The notes: generated from the letters alone by a model not told the origin. DNA of 60,000 nt from Symsagittifera roscoffensis (GCF_963678635.1 NC_087065.1:28231254-28291253); one strand, 5' to 3'; counted from the stretch's first letter, positions 44,086-55,804 are shown. Program-made: numbers and translations.

Positions 44086-44399
44086 TGAAGATCTTTCATG
44101 TGTTTTACTGCGTTTTTTTCGGGATTAACATCGAATTCATTGTTAGTCACAATAGGACCAAGAAAAACTTTTTTCTGAGTAGACTTTTGACTCTTTTAAT
44201 TTTCAGTTAGCTTCTGTCAAACTGCGCAAATTATATTCCACTAGTTTCAAGTGTTCCGCAATGTTTCTCTCAAAAATTATGTCAAATATGTAGACCAAAA
44301 AAAAGTCAATTAATTCCAATGAATTTTTAAAAGTTCCGGGCTAAGACGAGAGTCTTTTTGGAAGTCGTTTCCACCTGTATAGACGCTAAATATTTATAT

Positions 44400-45720
44400 T
44401 TCTAATAGAGTGAAGTCGATGTCTGGAAAAAACATGTTTCCATCTAGATAGTTGACAACGTCTCCAATTCTTCAAAGGAGTCAGCTTGTTTCCTCGATTC
44501 GATTGTTCAGATTTTATAGGTTTTTTGCTAGTATGAATGGAACTGTCCAATTTCAGTGATGTGGTTCATTTGAGCTGAACTTTCCCAAAATTTCTTGTAC
44601 CTTCTTCGTCCGCTTAAACTTCTCAGTTTTCATGCTTCCGCAAGCCTGCCAAAAGTGTTTGTATCAGTATCTACTTTGATTTTAGGTATTTTTCATAGCA
44701 AAATCCAAGGTCGGTTGAACTTCGAAACAAGACTTTATATTTTTCAAACCTGATCTGTACTTGCATCTTTTCTTTCGAGATCAAATTACCACCGTCCAAC
44801 ATTGCGTGTTGACCTAGCTGGACAGGTTTCTGATGTTAAGATCGGTGAAGAGACCCATCACCTGAGTTTGTTGCTTGAGAATGTTTTATGAGCACTTTTA
44901 GAGGCAAACGTTAATTGCTTCATCTCTGATGTTGAGAACCTCCAGAAAAATTTTATCCTTTGTTACGCTTATTTTTAAATCAATAATTTATGGACCTGTT
45001 TTGTCTTTGGATACTCCTATCCGTTCAATGAGACCTTCTTTTCACTTAAGGATTACTCGTTTTCCGTCCTTGAGGACAATTTTGACGACTTTTTTGGATC
45101 TGCCTGGAACTCTAGGTTTTTGTTCTATAATTGCGGAGCTCTGCAACCCGGTTGTTATCGTGCGCATATAGGTAGTAAAAATTGGTGCTCAGTTCTGTAC
45201 AGCAATTGGTTGCCAATGCTAAGAATTATTGCTTGGCTTATCATGAAAAGCGAACCAGAAAGGCATGATAAGAAGTTGTCTGTTGTCATCATAAAATCCT
45301 GAGCTAATTTGAATCTATCAGGATTTTGATGACAACAGTTCTATGAGGTTTAAAGCTGAAATGTTAGTTGCTAGACCTTTGTTGTTAATTGTTTTTTTTC
45401 TGCGTCCCAACTTTTCAAGCCGACTTTTGTTCCAACGTTTGTTAAAAACTTTTTCCGCCCTCTGAAACTATTGTAACTATTTATTCTTTTCACTTTTAAC
45501 TCTACAATGGAACTGTTTTTTTTTTTCAGTTGAGCGCAATCTTGTTTTCTGAGACCATTTATCAACATCATTTGCTTTTACGATATGTTTCCAGTTTTGT
45601 AGTTGGGCTAATTGCTAAAAAAGTTTCAAATAGCTCTCTAAGTTTTCACAACGGGTAAATGCCTCAAGTAACATACTGTTAGAGACCCAGTTTGACCCTG
45701 AACCGGAAGCCATACTTAAC
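44400..45720 (-). pseudogene. Possible decayed coding region, unknown
   Basis: Several minus-strand frames hold protein-like stretches of 25-60 codons separated by stops, for example SSAIIEQKPRVPGRSKKVVK (about 45080-45140), KRINSYNSFRGRKKF (about 45470) and DGNMFFPDIDFTLL (about 44410). They are colinear on one strand, which suggests an old transposon or pseudogene on the minus strand. No family is recognised and chance is not excluded. Confidence 0.25.
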
Positions 45721-46364
45721 TCCCACCCGATTTATTAAATTTTCAAATATTTCTGAAGTACGAGATTTTTTCCTATCTTTTACAAGCTGGATTGAACTCA
45801 GATTACGTTTTAACACTCCCACAAACTGCATTTGATTCGTTGTTTATTCAGAAAAACAAATAATACAATTAATTTTTTGAGCGTTAATTCCGGTTTTTCA
45901 ACCCAAACTACGCCACCTTTCAGTTGAAACTGCTCCAACATAATTTAAAGTTAAATTCGCTTCTTCTTCCTGCTTTTCTTTTCTGTCACCTTTGTAGGAC
46001 AAGTGAACAATACAATCGGGTTTCTGTGCTCACCGTTTTATCGGAATTGAGAAACTTTTTTTAAAATATGAAATTCAGATAACTTTGAGATGCTGCACAA
46101 AATCTAACCAGAACTTCTTGATATTAATTGATTAGCAACTAGCTTTAAATTAAATGTTGCTTTGTCGTGATCAGTTCAAATCTGGTTTTTCACGTCCCGT
46201 TTGTCTTAATTATCAAAACGGCTTGGTAATCGAGAGCACCGTCTTTCTTAGCTCTGTTTTTATACTCTTGAATTTTAATCTTGACAGAAAAATCAAGAAT
46301 AAAATATTACATTTAGTTTTCTCAATAGCATGTTTTTTTGCCTTGTTAGCAGAAAAATCGATTT
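45721..46364. other. Non-coding, nothing recognised
   Basis: AT-rich sequence with only short chance ORFs. Confidence 0.5.
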
Positions 46365-46565
46365 TAGTGTGCCGGAAAATCTATCGAAATCAATTTAAAT
46401 AGATTTTTTAGACACTTCAATCGATTTAAAATTTCAAAAAGATCAATTCAAATCGATTTGAAATGGATTTAAGGGAGATTCTGATGGATTTAAGTGAGAT
46501 TCGGATGGGATTTAGTGAGTCGGAAAATCATCGAAATCGATTTAATTCGATTTTTTAGACACAAA
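46365..46565. repeat. Direct repeat of about 50 bp with gatttaag-type micro-repeats
   Basis: 'ccggaaaatctatcgaaatcaatttaaatagattttttagacac' at about 46372 is echoed by 'cggaaaatcatcgaaatcgatttaattcgattttttagacac' at about 46520. Between them, 'gatttaagtgagattcggatgg' occurs in three versions. Confidence 0.75.
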
Positions 46566-47512
46566 TTTAGTGTTCCGCAATTGTCTCACAGGTCTTCGAA
46601 TAGAGAATTCGATTGTTTATATTCCTGTAATAGTGGGACCAAAGATAGGTTGTAAGTTGTGTTCTACAAATTCCCTTGATGTTTGTCTATAAAGATATTT
46701 GTGGAAAACTGGGATTCCTCGAAGTTGCTCAGCCAGGTAGGCGCCACAATGCTTTTAACACTGTTTATCCTGCTATATAATAGGATGGGTCGATCCGGAG
46801 ACTTGGAAAACCTGATACTCCCCAGTTGAGTAGATTGACTCATTGCTAACCTTAAACAGTCTTGCCTCATGCCTACAAGCCTATGGAGGCATGTCTGAAA
46901 ATCCATGCCTAACTAAAATGAAGTATTAAGTTTTGATCTTATCTTCGTTAAACTAACCACTCCCAATTACGTTTGCAAAGCTTTCAGAGTTCCTGCGGAT
47001 TATTTAACTTGTATCATTGTATTACTACTCTTTGGACATGTATCCAATTCATTCAATTTAAATTTGAATTTGGACTCAGTCAACTAACTAGTATCGATTT
47101 GGTTAAGCATTGCCTAAGGACTCTTCGGAGATAATTCAATTTAATTTTCCGATCCCAAGCTAAAAAGCCAAACACCACCCTCATGTCAGAGTTTGTTAAC
47201 AGTTTCCTAATAAGAAGGTAAAACAGCTAAACATATTGAAAAGTTGTCTCACAATTTTCCAGAACAAATTCATGTCTCCTTATCATTTTTTATCTTTTTT
47301 GGGTCACACGTGCATCCTAAGAATCTAAATTAACTCCATCAACAAAAAGAACATACAGTTTAAGAATATCTAAATCACAACATCTATAATTACCTCCCAA
47401 CAATCCAACCAACCTTATGTCAGAATTAAACTTAGGAGAAAAACGAGGACATTTGTTTTCTTTACAGCTGCAAAATTATTAATGTTATTAAAGTTTTTCA
47501 TTACATCACAAA
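46566..47512. other. Non-coding, nothing recognised
   Basis: No gene or repeat family could be supported in this stretch. Confidence 0.5.
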
Positions 47513-47972
47513 AAGGGCTCTTTTCCAGTTCCCCCTTTCAAATTCAATTCTTCAAGGCTTATTTAACGTTGTCATAATGGGCTCTTTTCCACTTCCCCCC
47601 CCCCCCACCTTTCAAAATATCGATTTTTATGTTTGTTTTACGTGTTATTACGACTAAATGCATGTCGTTACGCTGTAAAGTATGAAGAACAAATCTGTTC
47701 ATAATTGTCAATTTGTTCATCATGCCAATTTTCATTGCATTATGACAACGTTAAATAAGGTTTTCGAAAATGAATTTGAAGGGGGGGACTGGAAAAGAGC
47801 CTCATAATGCAATGATATTTGGCGTGGTGAACAAATCGACAACTGTAAACAGATTTCTTCTTCATACTTTACAGCGCAACATCACGCATTTAGCCGTAAT
47901 AACACGTAAAACAAACGTAGAACTCGGTATTTTGAAAAGGGGACTGGAAGAAGAGCCCAAAAAGGATATTAC
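47513..47972. repeat. Nested inverted repeat (two pairs of arms)
   Basis: The arm at 47513-47580 ('aaagggctcttttccagttcccc' to 'ttaacgttgtcataatg') is inverted at 47738-47806. A second arm at 47577-47740, starting with another 'gggctcttttccacttcccc' and running through 'gttttacgtgttattacgac', is inverted at 47796-47966. The result is a composite palindrome of about 460 bp whose two halves each begin with the same 'gggctcttttcc' end. Confidence 0.85.
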
Positions 47973-48275
47973 ACTGCAATTCAGACAAAAATGAACAAAA
48001 AACGCGTCTACTAAAAACTAAACGATCGACGAACAACAAAGAGTTGATTTAAAGAAAACAGCCTAAGCCCTTTTTCAACTTATGCCCACGAAATTTTATC
48101 TGAACCTAATTACAAACAAGAAATGGGAGGATATGAACTTGAAGAAAACCTATCCTGTTTCAGTGAATTGTGTCATTCAATCAAAATAAACCCTCGCGGA
48201 ATTGGTTTTTTGAAGAATATTCTCAGAGCTGGTGCCTCTTAGGGTGAAAGAAATCCGATGGCGAGCAATGCGACA
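47973..48275. other. Non-coding spacer
   Basis: No feature recognised. Confidence 0.5.
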
Positions 48276-49673
48276 TTTTTAAGACAAGATGACAGCATCC
48301 AGAATTTGGGATAGCTAGATGAAAACTTTTCTCGCAACACTTGCTGGGCAAACTCCACTGGTCCACGACAAGCACTTGTAATCATCGGAAAGCTCTGAAG
48401 ATTTCGTGAATGTCCAAACCAGGGTCAAATTTAGTTAAGGCGGATGCCACTCACTCCGACACCCACCCACACCTCCCTCAGGGACTCGACCCCATCGCCA
48501 TCCAGGGACCTTTTTGTATTAATTTATGATATACATTTTTGGCAAACACACCCTCACGGTTTTCTCGCCTTTGGCGCCATTTATATAACCTTGAAGGGAA
48601 GTGGGCGCCGAAAAACGCAATTTTTATCAAAATTTTCCTTAAGGTGCCCAAAGACTGTTTTTCTACCTGTTTTTTTTTCAAAATTTTGCGTTTCGCAGAA
48701 ATTTTTGTCACAATAGGTTCTCTATAGTGTTAATGGAGTGCTAGGAAAATCAATTTGGTCGACGTAAAACAAAAAAAAGTCGATAAAAGTTTCCAAAAGC
48801 TTTTGAAAATCCGCCCAACCCCCCCTCGACAAAATCTTTACCGCCCCTGGTCCAAACTTTCAAAAGGTAGAAAAGAGCTCAAATTAAATCTAAGTTTCCA
48901 TAGAATGACGATTAAGGCGCAATGACTTGTTTATACTGAATTAGAAAGTTTTCTTTTTGTTTCGACTTTTCTTTTTTTAAGACAAGATGACAGCATCCAG
49001 AATTTGGGATAGCTAGATGAAAACTTTTCTCGCAACACTTGCTGGGCAAACTCCACTGGTCCACGACAAGCACTTGTAATCATCGGAAAGCTCTGAAGAT
49101 TTCGTGAATGTCCAAACCAGGGTCAAATTTAGTTAAGGCAGATGCCACTCACTCCGACACCCACCCACACCTCCCTCAGGGACTCGACCCCATCGCCATC
49201 CAGGGACCTTTTTGTATTAATTTATGATCTACATTTTTGGCAAACACACCCTCACGGTTTTCTCGCCTTTGGCGCCATTTATATAACCTTGAAGGGAAGT
49301 GGGCGCCGAAAAACGCAATTTTTATCAAAATTTTTCTTAAGGTGCCCAAAGACTGTTTTTCTACCTGTTTTTTTTTTTCAAAATTTTGCGTGTCGCAGAA
49401 ATTTTTGTCAAAATAGGTTCTCTATAGTGTTAATGGAGTGCTAGGAAAATCAATTTGGTCGACGTAAAACAAAAAAAAGTCGACAAAAGTTTCCAAAAGC
49501 TTTTGAAAATCCGCCCAACCCCCCCCCCCCTCGACAAAATCTTTACCGCCCCTGGTCCAAACTTTCAAAAGGTAGAAAAGAGGTCAAATTAAATCTAAGT
49601 TTCCATAGAATGACGATTAAGGCGCAATGACTTGTTTATACTGAATTAGAAAGTTTTCTTTTTGTTTCGACTT
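48276..49673. repeat. Tandem duplication, 698-bp unit, two copies
   Basis: 'aagacaagatgacagcatcc' at 48281 recurs at 48979, and the two copies stay nearly identical throughout. The main differences are in C and T homopolymers. Open frames of 90-100 codons starting at 48444 and 49142 (PTPTHTSLRDSTPSPSRD) are preserved only because the DNA is duplicated; no family is recognised. The second copy abuts R1 copy 2. Confidence 0.93.
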
Positions 49674-50190
49674 TCGATACGAAAGTAACGGAATATTTGT
49701 GCTCGCGGTGGGTTTTTTTTTCTTCAGACAAATTTCGACTTTTCACCTAGAATTTTTTTTTATTATATCATTCAGAGGGCATTGTTACTTTGAGCTTAAA
49801 ATTGAAAAGATATTTCACCTGTGATAATTTTTCGTAGAGTTATGGGGGTTTAAAGATTGCCATTTTGGCCAATTTGGGACAATTAACGCGCGATATATTT
49901 CGCGCGATTAACGCGTAAGCCGAGATTTAATCCGTCTTAGAAATTGGAAGAACTGGAAGAAGCTTATTTGCCATTATTGATTTGTTACAAGGAGCGAAAT
50001 CTATTCTTTTGTAGTTTATATGGCGTGTGGGGGGATGATATTCACAGAAAAAATTTCGAATTTTAGAGAAAAAAGTTTTAATTTTTTTATTACATTTAAT
50101 TTGTGAATGATATTTATGTTATTACTGCTCCATAGACTTTGAAATGCAGTCAGAACAGTCAGGGTTTTGCCCTGATATGAGCAGTCTTGT
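49672..50190 (+). repeat. Dispersed repeat R1, full copy 2
   Basis: It has the same start, central palindrome (gcgcgatatatttcgcgcg) and end (ccctgatatgagcagtcttgt) as 41888-42413. It begins exactly where the 698-bp duplication ends. Confidence 0.82.
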
Positions 50191-50898
50191 TATTACTTGC
50201 TCAAGTACAGCTGATTTTTAATTGTCATATGTTTCCAACTCAAATCGATCACAATGTCTATTTTTGTCAATCCTGTGTAATCTTTTTTTTATGTTTGTGA
50301 CATGATTTGCCAATTACCCAAGTGATATATGTTTGGCGCAATATATTATATATTTAGTCAATCTAACGTAAAATTTTATCAATCTCGCTTATCATTTCAT
50401 AGTTTTTTCAAGATCGTTGAAGCTATACGTTGTTTGGGCTTTTTTCGAGTTTCGCACCCCCCTCGTAAAGTTATGAAACGAAACTGCTCAAAAATGTTCA
50501 CCTTGTAAAAATTTGTTCACCTGATCACGCTGACATGTTTTGTTGCAGTTTCTAATGTGGAAAGTCATTTTAAATAGATTCTAATCGAATTAGTTTCAGA
50601 AAAAATTTTGTCTAAATTTTTATAATTGGGTAATTTGATTGACATTGATTACTTTTGAATTTTCACCCGTGTTGAAGTCACCGAGCAATTAGGTTTTTTG
50701 CCAGAAAAATAACGAAAAATGTTCCAAATTGTAGATCTTGTAATATAGATCAATTACAAGACTGTATCAGGTCAAAGCCTTGAATATCCATCTGTCTCTC
50801 AAGATCTATGAAGTAAAGTTTGCCTAATTAAAGTGCAAATATTTTATGATAGCAAATTATCAAAAGAACCAAACAATTAGCATGTTTCAATTTAACTC
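50191..50898. other. Non-coding between two R1 pieces
   Basis: No gene recognised. Confidence 0.5.
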
Positions 50899-51175
50899 GG
50901 AGCGATTTCTAAGACGGGTTAAGTCTTCGCTTAAGCGTCAATACCTCGAAATATGTAGCGCATTACTTATCCCAAATTGACAAAATTGACAAAATGTAAC
51001 CACCCATAACTTTTAGAAAAAGGTTATAAGTAAGATATCTGTTTAAAGTTCAGCTCAAGGCAACAATACTTTACGGCTGATGTTAAAAAAATGCAACAAA
51101 AACGACTAACCGAAAAATCGAACTTTGTCCAAAAAAAAACACCCCGAGCACAAATAATCCGTGATTTTCTTCTAA
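50899..51175 (-). repeat. Dispersed repeat R1, inverted 5' fragment
   Basis: 'caccccgagcacaaataatccgtgattttc' (51142-51171) and 'agcgatttctaagacgggtt' (50901) are the reverse complement of R1 start and middle sequence, so a partial copy lies here in opposite orientation to the copy at 49672-50190. Confidence 0.7.
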
Positions 51176-52051
51176 AGTCAGAACCAATTAAATTTTCTTA
51201 TCGTACTGGGATGCTGATCATCAGGGTTGACAAGAAAAGTAATCATACAATTCTCGTTGGTTTTACAATACTCTTCATTCATTAAAGAAGGTAAGAAAAC
51301 TTTATGAACATCTTTTTTTTTCGATATATGAAAAATGTATGACTTTTTGAATGGAATTTTGTGACTAGCATTCTTCCACAAACGACAACACTGCACAATT
51401 TTTTCCCGATTTGTAACTTTTAAAAACCTTGGGTTTGTTTGAAAACAAGGTAAACCTAATTAATGTATTGAATACCCATGGGTAAAACGACCTCTAAACT
51501 TTCATGAAAGAATTGCATTAGTTGATTATGTCTTGAAATAAAAACCAATTCAGAAGAACAATTTTAACGCTCATTTTCTTGAAATTGGCTCTGAAATTTT
51601 TTATGGCATATTTTTTCGCTGAAGATAAATTATGTAGTAGATAAATAACTGCTACATATTGCATCTAGATTATTTGTGAACAAATTGAAACAAGCAGTGT
51701 CGAGATGTGAACAAAACTCTTAATGCAATATAAGCTGTTGCTTATTTGGTATTTTCAAAATTTTCAATCCCACACGTGATGCTAATTCTCTATCATTTTC
51801 AAAATGGACCAATTTCCTGCTCAAAATTTGATGATTATTCCCTTGAAGCTCCAACAGGTCGCTGGCAAATTCGATGGCTGAAAAACACTTGGAAACCATG
51901 GATATAACTCGTATTATGCCACCACAAACTAAAAATTAGGCTAAACAGTTCGCCGAAAAACTTCCACTCCTTTAATTGCGCTAAGGCGGCGGTTAAATTA
52001 CTCACCTTTTTAAATCACCCCAAAATATGTGATTGCATAAGTTCCAAAAAC
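51176..52051. other. Non-coding, nothing recognised
   Basis: AT-rich with chance ORFs only. On the minus strand this would be intron following the exon candidate at 52052-52234. Confidence 0.45.
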
Positions 52052-52234
52052 CTGATAACGAGTTTCTTGGATGCACAATTGACAATCTCTTGAAGTCTTT
52101 TTACCAGTGGCAAAGGAGTACTGCACTCGTTTTTTTTCGAAGAAGTAAGCACAGAACATAGAGTCAACTAGCATCCAAAAGTTATTCATCAGATGTTTGT
52201 TAGCTTTCGATGACATACAATGAACAGCTACCGA
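52052..52234 (-). CDS. Possible internal exon, unknown gene
   Basis: On the minus strand 'caactttttcag' precedes 61 open codons that end with CAG and a GTTTTTG donor. Both boundaries are in phase 0 and the length is divisible by three. The peptide looks like a folded protein (for example NNFWMLVDSMFCAYFFEKK and TGKKTSRDCQLCIQET). No family is recognised, and neighbouring exons were not found. It cannot belong to the gene at 54014-55272, whose stop lies upstream of it. A plus-strand ORF (52220-52435) overlaps the edge and is a weaker alternative. Confidence 0.3.
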
Positions 52235-52753
52235 CTGAAAAAGTTGAAGCGTGCTAGGGCCCTTTGTCCAAAATACCAAAAAGCGGAAGAAAAAAAGAAA
52301 AACGAAATGAGCGAAGTGTTGACTAGACCTGCCGCAGCAACTACAAAGCATTTCGCACTTGACGAAGATTTCAATTGGTCAGCAGACTTGAGTACTAATT
52401 GTTTGAATTTGTGTTGTTTCATCGATACTGGGTAACAATGTATTCAATTGGAATGTTGTGATGAACAAACAAATAAATCAAAACGAGACTAAGATTTTGA
52501 AAACTATTTATCAAAGCTTTATATAAATAATGTTCCGTGTAAAATGCAGAATGGTTCGTATAAAGCTCATAAAGCTATTTCAAGCGTGTATATTATGCGT
52601 AACTTTTTAACAAAAAGTGTCTGGTACTGACCAAAACTTTTAAAAAATTGTGTTTCCACTGAACATTAGGACACCAAACTGTGTAATATAAATGTAGATT
52701 TGGCAAAATTAGTTGCTCAAAAAATGGGCATTAATAGAACTAAGCTATCCGAG
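52235..52753. other. No supported gene
   Basis: A plus-strand ORF of 71 codons (52220-52435) with a Lys/Arg-rich start (RLKKLKRARALCPKYQK) and an AATAAA at about 52470 lies here. It could be a small gene but nothing supports it further. Confidence 0.35.
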
Positions 52754-52865
52754 AATCCGCTACTGTAAGCGGAATCCGCAAAAGGTCAGCACAATCCGCA
52801 AATCATAAACGCAATCCGCAAAACGTAAGCAGAACTGGCAAGTTATGATTGGAATGCGCTTATTT
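52754..52865. repeat. 20-bp minisatellite (aatccgcaaa...)
   Basis: Units start at 52754, 52773, 52793 and 52813 (aatccgc core), with two decayed units at 52833 and 52853, a regular 19-20-bp spacing. Cores alternate with variable spacers (aaggtcagcac, tcataaacgc, acgtaagcag). Confidence 0.85.
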
Positions 52866-54013
52866 TTGAGGAATTGCGGAATCTGCGGCAAACCTCTTGT
52901 TTCCACAAAACTTACGTTCACGTATTTGTGCGCAGAATTTGTGATTTTTTTCCTTGGAATCCCTTTACATTTTTGAACAAGTTTAAATATTTGTCTTTGC
53001 TTCCAGTGACCTACAGACACCCAATGTTACGCTTATCTAGAGTAGCTTTGCAATGAATGCAGGAAATCAGGTTTACATTTAAATTTAAATTCTCTCATTA
53101 AAGCTGTATAAATATTTAAAAAATTTCAAAGTTTTTCAGATTTTTCGAATTTTTAGCTTTAATCATACAGGCTGACCCTGGTTAGAATGATAGGGAAGGC
53201 TTTTCAGTTATTTTCTTTATTCTGGATTAATTGATGAGCTTACGAATTCAAATTTTGTGTGTTTTAATTCTTTTTCTTCTCTATGTATGTTTCGAAAAAT
53301 CTAAGGTCCAACTGATATTTACAATTTGATCAACAATCAGTAAGGACCCAAATTAGTTTCCTTTCGTTTTCTCGGTAAAATTTTGCCTGCTCTTGAGCAA
53401 GCTGAAGTAGGTATTACTGCCCGATATAAAAGTTCCAAAACGAGCAATATACTACATTGATGCCGTTTTATTGTAACTTTGTTTTAAAAAATATCTGGGA
53501 AATCTTTACATGACAACGGAATTTATAAGAGAGCAGCTTTGAAACTTCATGTTGAAAACCTTAGCGAGGCCATATCAAAAACGTTAGCCCTACAATTCTC
53601 ACTAACAAAAATATAAAAAGTACATTTTTTTTTCAAAATTGTAACATCATTTATGATGAGACCATTTGATTTTGTCATCTCCCTCGTTTGTTTTTCAACC
53701 TAGGTCTTCAGAGTGTCAAGAAGAGACATTGTTTGCGTTGGGAATAATTTTAGCGCGAAAATATCTTAACCTTGTGTAGTGACCTGGCCACTGCGAACCA
53801 GCAATAACTGGAAACAAGTAATAACTGGACGAGCATTGAGTTAACTGATAGTGGAATCAGACTGACACGTGTTGTCGGCTTGAAAGCCCATGGGAAAAGA
53901 TTTCAATCAGGGGAGTAGGTGGAACTTCACGCACACAATTTAGCTATCTGCAGTTTATCATAGTTAAAGCTATTAGTTCAAGCATGTTTAGTTTAGTTCA
54001 ATTAAGTTCAAAA
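52866..54013. other. Non-coding, downstream of the minus-strand gene
   Basis: This would contain the 3' UTR of the gene ending at 54014. No other gene was recognised. Confidence 0.5.
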
Positions 54014-54201
54014 TCATAGGCTCTCAGTCATGACTTCGTCAACTATTCGCAACATGGTCTTCACTCGTGCCACTTGCTGGATGATTTCCCTGTCGTGTCG
54101 GTTTCTCAACGAGCCAATCAGAATGTCGTGTTCTCCTGAAGTCACCTTCAACTTCGTGCTCTGAGTAATCATTACGTTATGCAGTGCTTCTTCGTCTAGA
54201 T
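54014..54201 (-). CDS. Unrecognised host gene, last exon
   Basis: The acceptor 'tttatttgcag' at 54202-54203 is followed by 188 nt that join in phase 1 to the exon at 54862-55272 and end with TGA at 54014-54016. It encodes 61 residues such as DEEALHNVMITQSTKLKVTS and REIIQQVARVKTMLRIVDEV, predicted helical with a C-terminal amphipathic segment. Composition is distinctly less AT-rich than its surroundings, as in other host exons here. I do not recognise the family. Confidence 0.75.
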
Positions 54202-54861
54202 CTGCAAATAAAAACAGAAATATGGCCGATCAACCCCAAAAGAAAAAGGTCAGATGTTCGAAAGGTCGGATGTTCGAGGCCCACCATGATCCATGCTTGT
54301 TGCTTGAGGGTGAGGCAACATTACCAGCCCAGAAAATTACCAAAAAAATACATGTAGTTCTTAAGCAGGGGCACAACAACGGTTCGCCGTAATGAGCTGT
54401 ACAGCTCGTATATTGGTCCTTTCCCCTGTGGAGATGATTGGTCTAAAAAGAAATTGCTTTAGTGTCAGTATGCACTTATCAATTTCAGGGGGTGCGCGAA
54501 AAAAATGTGTTAGCAACATGAAATTTTTAACAGTTTTTTAGTAAAAATTTCTTTGCGACGCAGCGTTAAGATATCAGAAGAGCTCGAAAAACGGATCGGC
54601 CTAAAAAAAATTGACAAAACTTGCTAAAATGCAACCTGACGAAGTCTTGGATCCTAACCTTTACGCGAGTTCGGTAACAGTTTGTTAATACCATTTGGAG
54701 TATGTTTTTGCAATCAACTTTACTAGAATTAAAACGAGCCGAGTTTTTTCAGGAACAAAATGTGTTCATATCAGAACTCCGTCCACATCAAGTTAATTTT
54801 CCATATTGAGGTCTTATTTCCACAGCAACTTTTCTGAGTGAGAAAACAATCAGTGACTAAC

Positions 54862-55272
54862 CATCTGATGCTTTAGCCTTGGCATGCAGCCTCTGCACTT
54901 GATTTGGAGTCTCGACTTCATTGAACAACTTCCCCGTGGACCCCAAAAACTCATTAAAATGAGGCTTGAAACCCAGCGATTTTCGAAGCCTACTGTGTTC
55001 CACGTTCTGTTCGTGCTTACAAATACCCGACTTTGAAAGCCTTTGTAGTGTCATGTGATAGTTCACGTGTCGCTCCAATGGGTCAATTCGTTTTTCACAT
55101 TTTTCTGGCACTTTTAATGTCACTGGTTGGGGGGGACTTGGGACAGGAGTTTTGTCAGCGTTCCCTTCTTTTTCATCATTGTGTTTTTCATTCTCATCTG
55201 TGTCTTTATCGTCTCTGCCTGCGTCTGTTTCCTTCTCTTTCTGTTTGAACTGATCCGCTATTTCTTTTTTAA
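54862..55272 (-). CDS. Unrecognised host gene, penultimate exon
   Basis: The acceptor 'aactctcactttcag' at 55273-55274 leads, in phase 1, into 411 nt of open sequence that end at GATG before a GTTAGT donor at 54861. The first third is highly charged (KQKEKETDAGRDDKDTDENE). A Pro-rich linker (TPVPSPPQP) follows, then a basic, probably helical part (DPLERHVNYHMTLQRLSKSG, RLRKSLGFKPHFNEFLG). The phases of the two exons fit each other exactly, which supports the gene model. Upstream exons should lie at higher coordinates or beyond the window, and none was found. Function is unknown; a charged adaptor or coiled-coil protein would fit. Confidence 0.75.
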
Positions 55273-55274
55273 CT

Positions 55275-55615
55275 GAAAGTGAGAGTTGTTATTTTGATTT
55301 GATCAAGGAGCATCAAAGTAAGGAGAAGGTTTTCGGTGGGGCGGGAAGTCTTGACCAATCTAACGGTCTCGACTCCTTCGTAAGGTTGGGGGTTGTATCT
55401 TCGTAATGTGGAAACTTAGCTCCAAAAAAACTTAATAGTTTCAATTATTTACAATACTCGCTGGTCTCGAAAAACAACTGATTTAATATTTGACAAAGCT
55501 TTTCCTACCAAAAATTCAAATTTACAATGATGCTAATTTTCTGTTTTTGTATAGTCGGGTGCAAAAAATGGTAGAGAAAAATTCATTTAAACACGCAAAT
55601 GACCCCTAGAAAATT
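55275..55615 (-). other. Probable intron of the minus-strand gene
   Basis: Non-coding sequence upstream of the acceptor at 55273. No exon was seen. Confidence 0.5.
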
Positions 55616-55804
55616 GCAAAAAGTTCGGACAGGCAGAATTAATTAACAAGAGCAGTCATTTTTATTTTGACAAACTTTTGCTAACTAGTTCGTTTTTTGT
55701 TGAGAGACTCAAGCTCGGTATGATATATAAGGTTTTGCGTGCAAAACATTTCCAAAAACAAATCAGATGCTCTGCTTAATTAATTTTGTCTGTCCGAATT
55801 TTTA
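55616..55804. mobile_element. MITE-like inverted-repeat element, copy 2
   Basis: It has the same termini as 6447-6639: gcaaaaagttcggacaggca at the left and ctgtccgaattttt inverted at the right, with 'aattaattaacaagagcag' inside the left arm and 'gctctgcttaattaatt' inside the right arm. Length is 189 bp. The centre differs from copy 1. Confidence 0.8.

Noticed and set aside
48444-48716. Pro/Thr-rich 90-codon ORF, repeated at 49142
   Set aside because: It lies in a duplicated non-coding unit. There is no family similarity, and frames exist on both strands.
52220-52435. Basic 71-codon plus ORF
   Set aside because: There are no splice, promoter or homology cues, and it overlaps a better minus-strand exon candidate.
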